A program made the position numbers and the translations under genes. Below are positions 1 through 6,469 of a stretch of 6,480 nt of DNA, piece after piece. The DNA comes from Methanobacteriota archaeon. Lineage in GTDB: Archaea > Thermoplasmatota > Poseidoniia > Poseidoniales > Thalassarchaeaceae. Numbering within the stretch: position 1 is the first letter of the stretch; each line of letters begins with the position of its first letter. The stretch covers positions 1-6,480 of the forward strand of contig PATZ01000023.1 of NCBI GenBank assembly GCA_002712575.1, read 5' to 3'. The notes below the pieces were generated by a model. The model saw nothing but the letters and a program-made list of their open reading frames with translations. It searched no databases and was not told where the DNA came from.

Positions 1-552
1 GCAGGCAATCATCCTACTCAAACACTGCTAGATTTATTTACCATTAGAGAATCTCATAATGAATTTAAAGATTTGAATGTTGTTCTTGTAGGTGATTTAA
101 GATATGGTAGAACCGCACATAGTCTATCGCATGCATTAGCACGATTTAATGTCAATTTGACTTTAGTATCTCCCGAATCATTAAAAATGCCAAAAGAAAT
201 TGTTGATGATTTACTCTCACTGGGTTGTAATGTAACTGAAACTGATAATCTCTATGAAAATATTAAAAATTCGGATGTAATTTATATGACCAGAATTCAG
301 AAAGAAAGGTTTCCAGATGAAGATGAATATGCCAAAGTTTCGGGAATCTATAAACTCTCCAAAATAGATTTAGTTGGAACAAAAGAAAATATGATAATTA
401 TGCATCCACTTCCGAGAGTAAATGAAATACATCCTTCAGTAGATTCTACAAAACATGCAAGGTATTTCGAGCAGGCATTTAATGGTATACCGACAAGAAT
501 GGCTTTACTATGTAAAAGTCTAGGGATTGATATTGACAAAGAGGTGGCTTAA
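1..552 (+). CDS. pyrB: Aspartate carbamoyltransferase catalytic subunit, 5'-truncated by window edge
   Basis: This is the C-terminal 183 residues of the enzyme that joins carbamoyl phosphate and L-aspartate to make N-carbamoyl-aspartate, the first committed step of cytosolic pyrimidine synthesis. Frame 1 is open from base 1 to the TAA at 550-552. Visible signatures are HPTQ at visible residues 4-7 (carbamoyl-phosphate side; E. coli H134/Q137), VGDLRYGRT at 30-38 (E. coli R167 region), MTRIQKER in the aspartate loop (E. coli R229/Q231) and HPLPR (E. coli 240s loop). E. coli PyrB has about 310 residues, so roughly 130 N-terminal residues lie left of the window; the length from HPTQ to the end matches the family. 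A TTG at 73 is an internal Leu codon and not the start, because conserved sequence continues upstream of it. It is followed with no gap by pyrI, its regulatory partner. Identification is firm; only the start is missing. Confidence 0.97.
   Translation, partial: AGNHPTQTLLDLFTIRESHNEFKDLNVVLVGDLRYGRTAHSLSHALARFNVNLTLVSPESLKMPKEIVDDLLSLGCNVTETDNLYENIKNSDVIYMTRIQKERFPDEDEYAKVSGIYKLSKIDLVGTKENMIIMHPLPRVNEIHPSVDSTKHARYFEQAFNGIPTRMALLCKSLGIDIDKEVA
541..547 (+). promoter_or_regulatory. Shine-Dalgarno for pyrI inside the end of pyrB
   Basis: GAGGTGG lies in the last pyrB codons, with a 5-base spacer before the pyrI ATG at 553. It matches the archaeal/bacterial anti-SD complement (GGAGGTGAT). Because it is translated as part of pyrB, it suggests translational coupling and matched production of the two subunits. 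Confidence 0.75.
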
Positions 553-1026
553 ATGAAAGATGCTGAAATGAGAAGAGTTACGGCGATATGTAATGGGACA
601 GTAATTGATCATATACCAGGAGGTCAATCATTACAAGTACTAAGAATGCTGAAACTTGATTCTGGAAGATCAAATCCCATTTCATTAGTCATGAATGTTC
701 CAAGTGATAAGTTAGGACGTAAAGATGTTTTAAAGATTGAAGATAGAGAATTAGTACAAGAAGAATTAGATAGATTGGCCATTATAGCTTCAGAAGCATC
801 AATAGCAATAATTAGAAATTATAGCGTTGCAGAAAAAAGAAAAATCATCTTAAGTGATGAATTAGTAAATATAATAAAATGTTCTTTTTCAAATTGTATT
901 ACTCAAAACGAAAGAGAGCCGTTGCCCAATAAGATGGTAGTTGTGGATAAAAATCCAGTTGAGATTAGATGTTTTTATTGTGGAAAGATTCAAGATGTTA
1001 CAGAAATCACTGAACACATAATTTAG
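553..1026 (+). CDS. pyrI: Aspartate carbamoyltransferase regulatory subunit
   Basis: This 157-residue subunit binds nucleotide effectors and, through a zinc domain, bridges PyrB trimers into the allosteric holoenzyme. The length is close to E. coli PyrI (153). The N-terminal allosteric domain has GTVIDHIPGG at 15-24 (D19 and H20 match the E. coli nucleotide-site residues) and GRKDVLKIED at 55-64 (K57 and K61 correspond to E. coli K56 and K60). IIRNY at 86-90 and K95 correspond to the E. coli 86-94 segment. The C-terminal zinc domain has all four ligands: C110-x4-C115 and C140-x2-C143. Two effector-site positions differ from E. coli: T10 replaces E10, and A85 sits where E. coli has N84. The ATG at 553 follows the pyrB stop immediately and has a good SD. 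The TAG at 1024-1026 lies five bases from the convergent ncsA stop. No attenuator is visible, since the operon's 5' end is outside the window. Confidence 0.96.
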   Translation: MKDAEMRRVTAICNGTVIDHIPGGQSLQVLRMLKLDSGRSNPISLVMNVPSDKLGRKDVLKIEDRELVQEELDRLAIIASEASIAIIRNYSVAEKRKIILSDELVNIIKCSFSNCITQNEREPLPNKMVVVDKNPVEIRCFYCGKIQDVTEITEHII

Positions 1027-1031
1027 TAATA

Positions 1032-2027
1032 TCATACTTCAGAAAGCCATTGTTTCATAGTGCATGCTTGACATATTTCTCTACTTGTTACTTCATTACA
1101 TAATGAACAATTATTAATTTTTGGAGATTCTTTTTTTCCCTCTCTATACAATCTCCTAATTTCTTCAAGAGAGTGTAAAAGTCCATGCCTTGCACCCGGG
1201 GTTTGTTGTTCGAGATTTGCAATAACGCCTCTGCTTAATTGTCTCATGGCACCTGGAGCATGTGGACAATCTCCATGAAAAAATGGAAGATGAGAGATTA
1301 CTGCATGGGCATGTATCTCTTGTTCAGGAATCCACCTTAGAGGGACTATTCTTGGTGCTAATCCATCTATAGGAGAACTGGTATGAGGTGCTAATCTGAT
1401 GGATCTTTCAATCTCTCCCTTTTGTAGGTTCATTAAGATTGATTGAGCCATATCATCCAGATTGTGCCCCAAAGCCACCACATCGGCCTTAGTTTTTTGC
1501 GCTAGTGCATTCAAGCCTTGCCTCCTAAAAACGCCACAAAAAGAGCAAGGCATCATACCATTTGCTTCATCATGTAAATCACCAATTTTAGGCATTTTTG
1601 ATACTACTGAGTCCATCCTTTCATAACCTAATTCAGGATAGTTGATAGTTTCGAAACGTATACCCAAATCTTCTGCTAAATTCATAGCGCAATCCATTGA
1701 AGGTTTTCTATAACCTTTAATTCCTTCATCGACACAACCAGCAATTATTTCTATATCTCTTCTTTTACCTATTATATCAACAATCATTGAAAGTAGTACT
1801 GCAGAGTCTTTGCCACCAGAAACAGCCACTAATAATCTAAAAGGAGAGCCATCTTCATGGCGTGCATTTTTAGGTAAAATTAATTGTTTTCTTAATTCTT
1901 TAGCAACTCTTCTTCTAATAGAATCTGATAAACATTTTCCGCACAAATGTTGCCCACTGTACACTTGATGAAGAATTGATTGTGAGGGGCATTTACTGCA
2001 CTTCTTAATCGATATAGCCGCGCACAT
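1032..2027 (-). CDS. ncsA: tRNA 2-thiolation protein, NcsA/Ctu1 (TtuA-like) family
   Basis: This 331-residue cytosolic PP-loop enzyme is expected to adenylate C2 of a tRNA uridine and replace the oxygen with sulfur, probably at wobble U34, using sulfur from a SAMP/Urm1-like carrier. The sequence has an N-terminal zinc finger (C10, C13, C29, C32), the PP-loop ATP motif SGGKDS at 70-75, and PCSFCGVFRRQ at 160-170 with C161 and C164. It also has GHNLDD at 187-192, a third catalytic-site Cys in HGDCPHAP (C254), and a C-terminal zinc finger (C307, C310, C319, C322). C161/C164/C254 match the three-Cys set that holds an Fe-S cluster in archaeal NcsA and TtuA proteins. The CSFCGVFRRQ signature resembles Ctu1/Ncs6 more than TtuA, so U34 is favoured over U54, but the target is inferred. 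The ATG at 2027 is the only plausible start: an in-frame TGA lies at 2064-2066 with no other start between. There is no clear SD, so the mRNA may be leaderless. TtcA and TilS are less likely because of the paired zinc fingers. Confidence 0.9.
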   Translation of the reverse strand: MCAAISIKKCSKCPSQSILHQVYSGQHLCGKCLSDSIRRRVAKELRKQLILPKNARHEDGSPFRLLVAVSGGKDSAVLLSMIVDIIGKRRDIEIIAGCVDEGIKGYRKPSMDCAMNLAEDLGIRFETINYPELGYERMDSVVSKMPKIGDLHDEANGMMPCSFCGVFRRQGLNALAQKTKADVVALGHNLDDMAQSILMNLQKGEIERSIRLAPHTSSPIDGLAPRIVPLRWIPEQEIHAHAVISHLPFFHGDCPHAPGAMRQLSRGVIANLEQQTPGARHGLLHSLEEIRRLYREGKKESPKINNCSLCNEVTSREICQACTMKQWLSEV

Positions 2028-2144
2028 ATCATTTGCTCGAAGGTTGTTGTATTGAAACCATTCTCAAAAAAATGTAATTTTGTGCGATGGATTGATGACT
2101 GTAAATGCAATCTCGATAATGTGGAAGAAGCAGATTCGTTGCCC
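2028..2144. promoter_or_regulatory. Divergent intergenic region with presumed promoters for ncsA and the small membrane gene
   Basis: These 117 bases separate two divergent starts, neither with a recognisable SD, so transcription from both sides and leaderless mRNAs are plausible. AT-rich stretches occur (for example around 2065-2081 and 2112-2120). I could not pick a convincing BRE/TATA pair at about 25-30 bases from either start, so the promoter role rests on gene layout rather than on a motif. If the small gene instead used the TTG at 2052, most of this region would be coding. Confidence 0.35.
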
Positions 2145-2369
2145 ATGAGGAAAATAGAACAAGGGATGTTATCTACTCCTTGGATTGATAGATTTTGTCT
2201 TATAATCTCTATTTTATTGGCATATTTTTCTTCGCCTTTGATTTCAAATTATTTTAGGGAATATTTAGGACATAATTCTGATCTTTTTTCTTTGATTTTT
2301 TTATTATTTTTATCACCATTCATTGGTGACTTTGTTTCCAGAAGAATAACAAATTATATCCATAAATAA
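2145..2369 (+). CDS. Small two-helix membrane protein, unknown function
   Basis: This is a 74-residue protein that I do not recognise. It has a short charged N-terminus (MRKIEQ), a hydrophobic helix at about 15-35, a polar loop with acidic and His residues at about 36-46, a second hydrophobic helix at about 47-64, and a basic tail (SRRITNYIHK). The positive tail suggests both ends face the cytosol by the positive-inside rule. I chose the ATG at 2145. An in-frame TTG at 2052 would give 105 residues with a Cys-rich polar extension, and an ATG at 2166 would give 67; no SD decides among them. The gene runs opposite to its right neighbour and its TAA (2367-2369) abuts that gene's stop codon exactly. 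The clean two-helix pattern and the tight fit between neighbours favour a real gene, but the evidence is modest. Function unknown. Confidence 0.55.
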   Translation: MRKIEQGMLSTPWIDRFCLIISILLAYFSSPLISNYFREYLGHNSDLFSLIFLLFLSPFIGDFVSRRITNYIHK

Positions 2370-3548
2370 TTAGGAACGTAAATTATTAATGTTCATTTCT
2401 ATATACCCAAAGATTCTTTGCCACGGTATTATGTACCTCATTCCAGCGACAACTAGCATGAATAAACTAGCAGAGATTACCTTACCATAAGTCATCTGTA
2501 ATTCCAATGATTCTTGTACTTGTCCAGACCATTGAGAACCTTGCATAATTCCCACAAAAGAAACCAACAAATCATCAAACTGTAGTGCTAACATAGTTGT
2601 AAAAGAGGTTAGAGAAATTATTACTACCAAGTGGATAAGATTTGAATTTACAACATTATTGAATTGTTTGATATATTCAATATCATTCTTAGAGCCTTCT
2701 GGTAATGACATAGCATATTCAAGATGAGTAATTGCAGCTAAACCTGATTCGAGAAAAATTAGAAGTAATATTGAAATTAGTAATAAATCAAAAGCTAATG
2801 GTGAAATAAGTCCACCAAACATACTTGATTTTCCAATTTGAGAAGGAAGAGCCAATAATCCTAAGTCAAAAGCTCCTGAAATTTCTTCAAATGTAAGTAT
2901 GGCATGTATTCCTATAACTAATAAAAAATATCCCATTGCCCATGTTATTAATCTACGTGAAAGCCCCCAAATTCCCATTAATCCAGCTAATATTGGGGCA
3001 AAAACTACTCCAAGGAACACTAATTCCAGAAAGAATCCCATGGGAGAAAATAATGCTCCGAAGTGTTTTAACGGCCATTCTGGTCCATTAAAGGCCATGG
3101 AAGATATCCATGTAAATAAAAATGGTACAAATACCCACAGAGCCAATATTATTCCAGCAGCTTTTTTGATGTCATTTTGTAATTTTTCTCCTTTAGTAAG
3201 AATATAAGACCAAGATACTGTGCATGATATACACAATATCAAAGGACCTGAAAAAGAAGACAGTCCAGATTGGCCAATGCCCAATAGAAAGTTAGGAATT
3301 AAGGGGTCATGTGTATTACTTAACCAAATAAGACCTCTGGTGTGTTCATAAGCTGGGCACCAATATGCAGATCCTTCGGCAAGTAGAATAAATTCTTCTG
3401 TACAAGAACCATATAGAATATTCATTCTTATCATAACAATTAATAGAGATATCGTAGATAGTATTTGGAATGTTAATATCTGCCATTTTCTTCTCAATAA
3501 TGGAATATGTAGAGTTTCTCTTGGTTTTTCTTTCTCAACTATATCCAT
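2370..3548 (-). CDS. Polytopic membrane protein, about eight helices, last gene of the DUF4350-DUF58 operon
   Basis: This 392-residue integral membrane protein belongs to no family I recognise. After a charged cytosolic N-terminus (1-23), hydrophobic segments lie at roughly 25-45, 87-117, 130-153, 170-197, 200-220, 251-279, 305-325 and 355-373. The loop after helix 1 (about 46-86) is likely extracytoplasmic and holds C49 and C64, which could form a disulfide. The loop between helices 6 and 7 is polar and charged (LPEGSKNDIEYIKQ). No ATPase, protease or transporter signature was seen. The ATG at 3548 has a strong SD (GGGAGGAG, 7-base spacer) and lies 14 bases after the DUF58 stop, so the two are almost certainly cotranscribed. 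In other MoxR/DUF58 clusters, extra membrane proteins such as SpoIIM-like, RDD or DUF4129 proteins occupy comparable positions. I cannot assign this one to any of them. A partner of the DUF58 and DUF4350 proteins is the best inference. Confidence 0.85.
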   Translation of the reverse strand: MDIVEKEKPRETLHIPLLRRKWQILTFQILSTISLLIVMIRMNILYGSCTEEFILLAEGSAYWCPAYEHTRGLIWLSNTHDPLIPNFLLGIGQSGLSSFSGPLILCISCTVSWSYILTKGEKLQNDIKKAAGIILALWVFVPFLFTWISSMAFNGPEWPLKHFGALFSPMGFFLELVFLGVVFAPILAGLMGIWGLSRRLITWAMGYFLLVIGIHAILTFEEISGAFDLGLLALPSQIGKSSMFGGLISPLAFDLLLISILLLIFLESGLAAITHLEYAMSLPEGSKNDIEYIKQFNNVVNSNLIHLVVIISLTSFTTMLALQFDDLLVSFVGIMQGSQWSGQVQESLELQMTYGKVISASLFMLVVAGMRYIIPWQRIFGYIEMNINNLRS

Positions 3549-3555
3549 AATTAAA

Positions 3556-3563
3556 CTCCTCCC
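3556..3563 (-). promoter_or_regulatory. Strong Shine-Dalgarno for the polytopic membrane protein
   Basis: On the minus strand GGGAGGAG begins at the last base of the DUF58 TAG stop (3565-3563). It ends 7 bases before the ATG at 3548. It fixes the start of the downstream gene and suggests reinitiation by ribosomes finishing the DUF58 gene. Confidence 0.75.
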
Positions 3564-4816
3564 TAAGAACCTTTGACCTGCATTAAAGCCTGTGACAATT
3601 CAACATCTGGCATCCAATCTATCACTTTGGCACCGTAACCTGAAATAGCAGTCAATCTATTTTGTCTTTCAAGTTTTAAAACTTCATATGAAAGTCGAGG
3701 TATCCTACTAACTAGTCTTTCAAGATCTATACTACTGGGAGATAAAACGATTACTTCATGGCCTCTTCCGGCTAAACTACGGATTGCAGGAAGTGTTGTA
3801 CCATCTCCTTCTAGACTACTAATGATAAATACAGGAGAGCCGCGACTAATTCTCGATGTTAAAGCATTTGTAACCGCCTGAAGAGGCATAGATCCAGATG
3901 CTGAAACAGATGCTAGATTGCTTAATATTTTGAAATTTTGTTTGTCACCAGTTTCTGGGCCTAAATAATCCATCTTACTTCCATAAGTCACTAAGGCTAC
4001 AGAATCTCTACGTTTTAGAAAATGGCTTGCTACCGAAGCAGCGGCAATAGTTCCCATTTCTAGTGAATTTTTTAATACAGTTCCAATTCTAGAAACATCT
4101 CTAATGTCAAGAAATATGAAAACATCAGTAACTGCATCCCTTGTTTTTTCATTAACCATTAATTCACCAGTCCTTGCAAATGCTTTCCAATTTATGGAAC
4201 GGAAAGAATCTCCGGGTATATACTCCCTAAGAGAGTAAAATTCCATACCAGGCCCTGGTGTTTTCAATGTGGTCGCTCCAGTATACATATTAGGCACATC
4301 AGATTTTAATAGGGCTTCTTCGATATCTCTAACCTGAGGAAAAACTGTTACATCAGATCTAGAATCTATTTGTGATTCATTAACAAAAAGATTGAATACG
4401 TTCCTATATCGTACGGAGACAGGACCAATTGTGTAATAACCCCGAAGCGGGCAACGAACAAAATAGCTTATTTTTGTGCTCTGCCCTGGGCCTAAATTGA
4501 TTTTCATTTTATTTATTCCAAAATGTAATTTCATTTCATGGGGGACATTATCAAAAATTTCAATTTGCTGTGTCCGTTTATATGACTTATTAGAGATGGT
4601 CAAATCAACCATTATTTTATCTCCTTTGTAGACATTATAAGCGGATAGTTCTCTATTAATTTCTAATTCAGAATGACCATCAACCCAACCATTGATTGAC
4701 AAAAAGGCTATGAATGTTAAACCTATAATTATAAATTGGAAATTAGAAATCATCATTCCTATTAAAATCAAGCTAACCCCACTTGCCAGCAATATAGTGC
4801 CTTTTCTTGTCCACAT
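3563..4816 (-). CDS. DUF58 family membrane-anchored protein (degenerate VWA-like domain)
   Basis: This 417-residue protein has two N-terminal hydrophobic helices (about 5-24 and 26-44). A beta-rich segment follows at about 50-160, typical of proteins that present a CARDB/Ig-like region before DUF58. The DUF58 signature is at 188-223: PGPG, EYIPGDSFRSINWKAFART, then GELMVNE. A VWA-like alpha/beta domain follows (about 230-385), starting at the hydrophobic strand DVFIFLD. The metal-site motif DxSxS is degenerate (D237-I-R239-D-V241-S), so canonical metal binding is doubtful. Proteins of this family usually accompany MoxR AAA+ ATPases and are thought to act in assembly or maturation of membrane or envelope complexes; the substrate is unknown. 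The ATG at 4816 has GGTGAT five bases upstream, overlapping the stop of the DUF4350-like gene. The next gene follows after 14 bases. Family assignment is secure; function is inferred from context. Confidence 0.9.
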   Translation of the reverse strand: MWTRKGTILLASGVSLILIGMMISNFQFIIIGLTFIAFLSINGWVDGHSELEINRELSAYNVYKGDKIMVDLTISNKSYKRTQQIEIFDNVPHEMKLHFGINKMKINLGPGQSTKISYFVRCPLRGYYTIGPVSVRYRNVFNLFVNESQIDSRSDVTVFPQVRDIEEALLKSDVPNMYTGATTLKTPGPGMEFYSLREYIPGDSFRSINWKAFARTGELMVNEKTRDAVTDVFIFLDIRDVSRIGTVLKNSLEMGTIAAASVASHFLKRRDSVALVTYGSKMDYLGPETGDKQNFKILSNLASVSASGSMPLQAVTNALTSRISRGSPVFIISSLEGDGTTLPAIRSLAGRGHEVIVLSPSSIDLERLVSRIPRLSYEVLKLERQNRLTAISGYGAKVIDWMPDVELSQALMQVKGS

Positions 4817-4821
4817 CTTAT

Positions 4822-4827
4822 ATCACC
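4822..4827 (-). promoter_or_regulatory. Shine-Dalgarno for DUF58 gene overlapping the upstream stop codon
   Basis: The minus strand reads TAGGTGAT. The TAG at 4829-4827 ends the DUF4350-like gene, and GGTGAT (4827-4822) matches the SD consensus with a 5-base spacer to the ATG at 4816. The shared base points to translational coupling. Confidence 0.75.
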
Positions 4828-6461
4828 TAATTATTCAAGTTCCCCCATTCTTTTATTCTCTTCACAATTCCAACTAGTTCATCTGGCCTATATTTTCTAT
4901 CTTCAAAAATAAATCTTATTAGAACTGGGTCTTTTACCATATTTTGAAGTTCTGAGGCGGGAAGAGCATCGAATTCTTCTCTAGATAATGTATTAAGATT
5001 TCTGACTCTAGTAAGTAAAACCTGTCTTATTTTATCCGACTTTTGATAATATTCATATCTAGTGGCATCTCCAAATCCGTAGTAAATTATTCTAAAAATA
5101 TGTCTCCAATCTTCTGGATCTTCTTTTCTGATAATTATTGCTTCTAGTGAGATAAATAATATTAAGAATAAAATGAGCATTGCCATCCAATCATTTGTAA
5201 AATATATTAACAAATAATATATTAGATTATACGTATCTCCAAATATATTTTGCTGTTGATGTCTACTTTCATCAAAAATTACCAGAGCATTACTACTAAT
5301 ATTTGTTCCAGATTGAGCAACTAAAAGAGATTCTGCTATTATATCTAATGCCCACTTCCTATTGTCATTTTGAGGTACTAAACCAGAATAAAATTCATCA
5401 AATTCTGGATTATAAAGTGAATTAATTAGCATCGAACCATCCGAAACGAAATGTATCCTACCAGAAGTAGAGGATCTGCAAAGGATATTTTCACAATAAC
5501 GGACGTAAACAGGGAAAGGTCCTTGTTCATCTCCTTGAATGCCTAGTGCCTCATAACCACCAATTGTGTAATTGCCATCATCATTATTATCCATCCATGA
5601 ATCCAAAGTTGTCCTGGCTACAACATAACGATGCTCAGATGGATTATATGCTGAAGTTTTATCAAATCCGGAAAGGCCATTGGTAAGTAAATTATATCCT
5701 TCACTAAAGTCCCATTCTCCTGTTTCGACATCGAATCTGTGAGCACATAATCCAACATTCAATAAATTAATTACAGGATTTGGCAAATTTGGATCATTAG
5801 GATCGGCATCTAATAAATCTATTACTCCATCATCATCGATATCACGAATACATGGATTTACTGATTTCTGAGAATTGGGAGTAGTAGTGAAATTGTATGC
5901 TGAAGTAGTATTAACCCAAACAAAGTTATAACCCAATTCTCTATCATAAGACTCTCCGTCATACAAACTATGTCCAGTGTATTCCAAGCCAAATTGATCT
6001 GCCAAGTTACTAGAATATCCAAAGTCATCCATCAATAACACAGTTCCTCCACGCTCGACATATTGAGCTATGGCGACTATTTCAGATGAGGTATATCCAT
6101 CACCTTCTGAAAATTGAATGACATCTTCATCTCCAGTAAAACGAGGTAATGATATTGTATCTCTTTCAACTCCAGAAATTACAAATACAGACTCTTCTGG
6201 AAATTCAACTTCACTAAGTAATAATGGACTTGAAACCAGAGCAGTGGTTGGGATATTTAAATCATTTAATTCCTCCCTAAATGAGCCTAGATCATTCCAA
6301 TCATTACCATAAGCAGATTGTTGTGTTTCTCCTGGTATTACATATGAGACTGCAATGGATGAAACTAGTAAAATCAATAGAGTCCAAAACGAAAAAAGTA
6401 ACGCATTGCGACGATATTTTTCAGATGTGATTCTTTTAGAGAATCTTTTCCAATCAACCAT
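4827..6461 (-). CDS. DUF4350-like two-helix membrane protein with Asp-rich extracytoplasmic insert
   Basis: Counted from the ATG at 6461 this is 544 residues. A basic N-terminus leads to a helix at about 19-43, which probably anchors a large extracytoplasmic region of about 370 residues. A second helix (about 412-443) is followed by a cytosolic tail of about 100 charged residues. The outer region looks like the glutamine-amidotransferase-like fold of DUF4350: YVERGGTVLLMDD at 134-146, SDGSMLINSLYN at 340-350, and VIFDESRHQQ at 394-403. Between the first two lies an insert with an Asp-rich loop (DIDDDGVIDLLDADPNDP, 207-224) flanked by C204 and C239. It also holds a second loop (DNNDDGNY, from 291) and the pair C323/C328. 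DUF4350 proteins are usually encoded with DUF58 and MoxR genes and have no settled biochemical role; this one leads the cotranscribed genes seen here. The ATG at 6461 is preferred over the GTG at 6473 because GGTGA sits 8 bases upstream of it. The frame stays open to the window edge, so a longer start cannot be fully excluded. Confidence 0.8.
   Translation of the reverse strand: MVDWKRFSKRITSEKYRRNALLFSFWTLLILLVSSIAVSYVIPGETQQSAYGNDWNDLGSFREELNDLNIPTTALVSSPLLLSEVEFPEESVFVISGVERDTISLPRFTGDEDVIQFSEGDGYTSSEIVAIAQYVERGGTVLLMDDFGYSSNLADQFGLEYTGHSLYDGESYDRELGYNFVWVNTTSAYNFTTTPNSQKSVNPCIRDIDDDGVIDLLDADPNDPNLPNPVINLLNVGLCAHRFDVETGEWDFSEGYNLLTNGLSGFDKTSAYNPSEHRYVVARTTLDSWMDNNDDGNYTIGGYEALGIQGDEQGPFPVYVRYCENILCRSSTSGRIHFVSDGSMLINSLYNPEFDEFYSGLVPQNDNRKWALDIIAESLLVAQSGTNISSNALVIFDESRHQQQNIFGDTYNLIYYLLIYFTNDWMAMLILFLILFISLEAIIIRKEDPEDWRHIFRIIYYGFGDATRYEYYQKSDKIRQVLLTRVRNLNTLSREEFDALPASELQNMVKDPVLIRFIFEDRKYRPDELVGIVKRIKEWGNLNN
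5790..5843 (-). other. Asp-rich, possible calcium-binding loop in the DUF4350-like protein
   Basis: The codons give DIDDDGVIDLLDADPNDP (residues 207-224 from the ATG at 6461). The spacing resembles the DxDxDGxxDxxDxDP pattern of thrombospondin type 3 and related calcium-binding repeats. It is a single copy inside the predicted extracytoplasmic region, with Cys residues on both sides. Calcium binding is inferred from the pattern alone. Confidence 0.55.
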
Positions 6462-6469
6462 GTTCGAAG

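Noticed and set aside
348..539. Minus-strand open frame within pyrB
   Set aside because: It is antisense to the conserved HPLPR region of pyrB, with no start signal and no independent support.
73..552. TTG at 73 as a start codon giving a 159-residue protein
   Set aside because: The frame continues upstream with conserved PyrB sequence (HPTQTLLDLFTIRE), so the gene is cut by the window edge and this TTG encodes an internal Leu.
1032..2027. Assignment of the PP-loop protein as TtcA or TilS
   Set aside because: The two Cys4 zinc fingers and the CSFCGVFRRQ signature fit the NcsA/Ctu1/TtuA group. TilS lacks these, and TtcA lacks this N- and C-terminal finger arrangement.
1892..2146. Minus-strand open frame of 84 codons overlapping the start of ncsA
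   Set aside because: It overlaps the conserved N-terminal zinc-finger region of ncsA in another frame and its product has no domain-like pattern.
2899..3207. Plus-strand open frame of 102 codons inside the polytopic membrane gene
   Set aside because: It is antisense to a strongly hydrophobic coding region, has no SD or recognisable motif, and its composition is that expected from the opposite strand.
4692..4877. Plus-strand hydrophobic open frame across the DUF58/DUF4350 junction
   Set aside because: It is the antisense image of the DUF58 N-terminal membrane helices and crosses an operon junction with good SD evidence on the other strand.
6118..6312. Plus-strand open frame of 64 codons within the DUF4350-like gene
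   Set aside because: It is a Ser/Thr/Asn-rich antisense frame with no SD, no domain and no conserved pattern.
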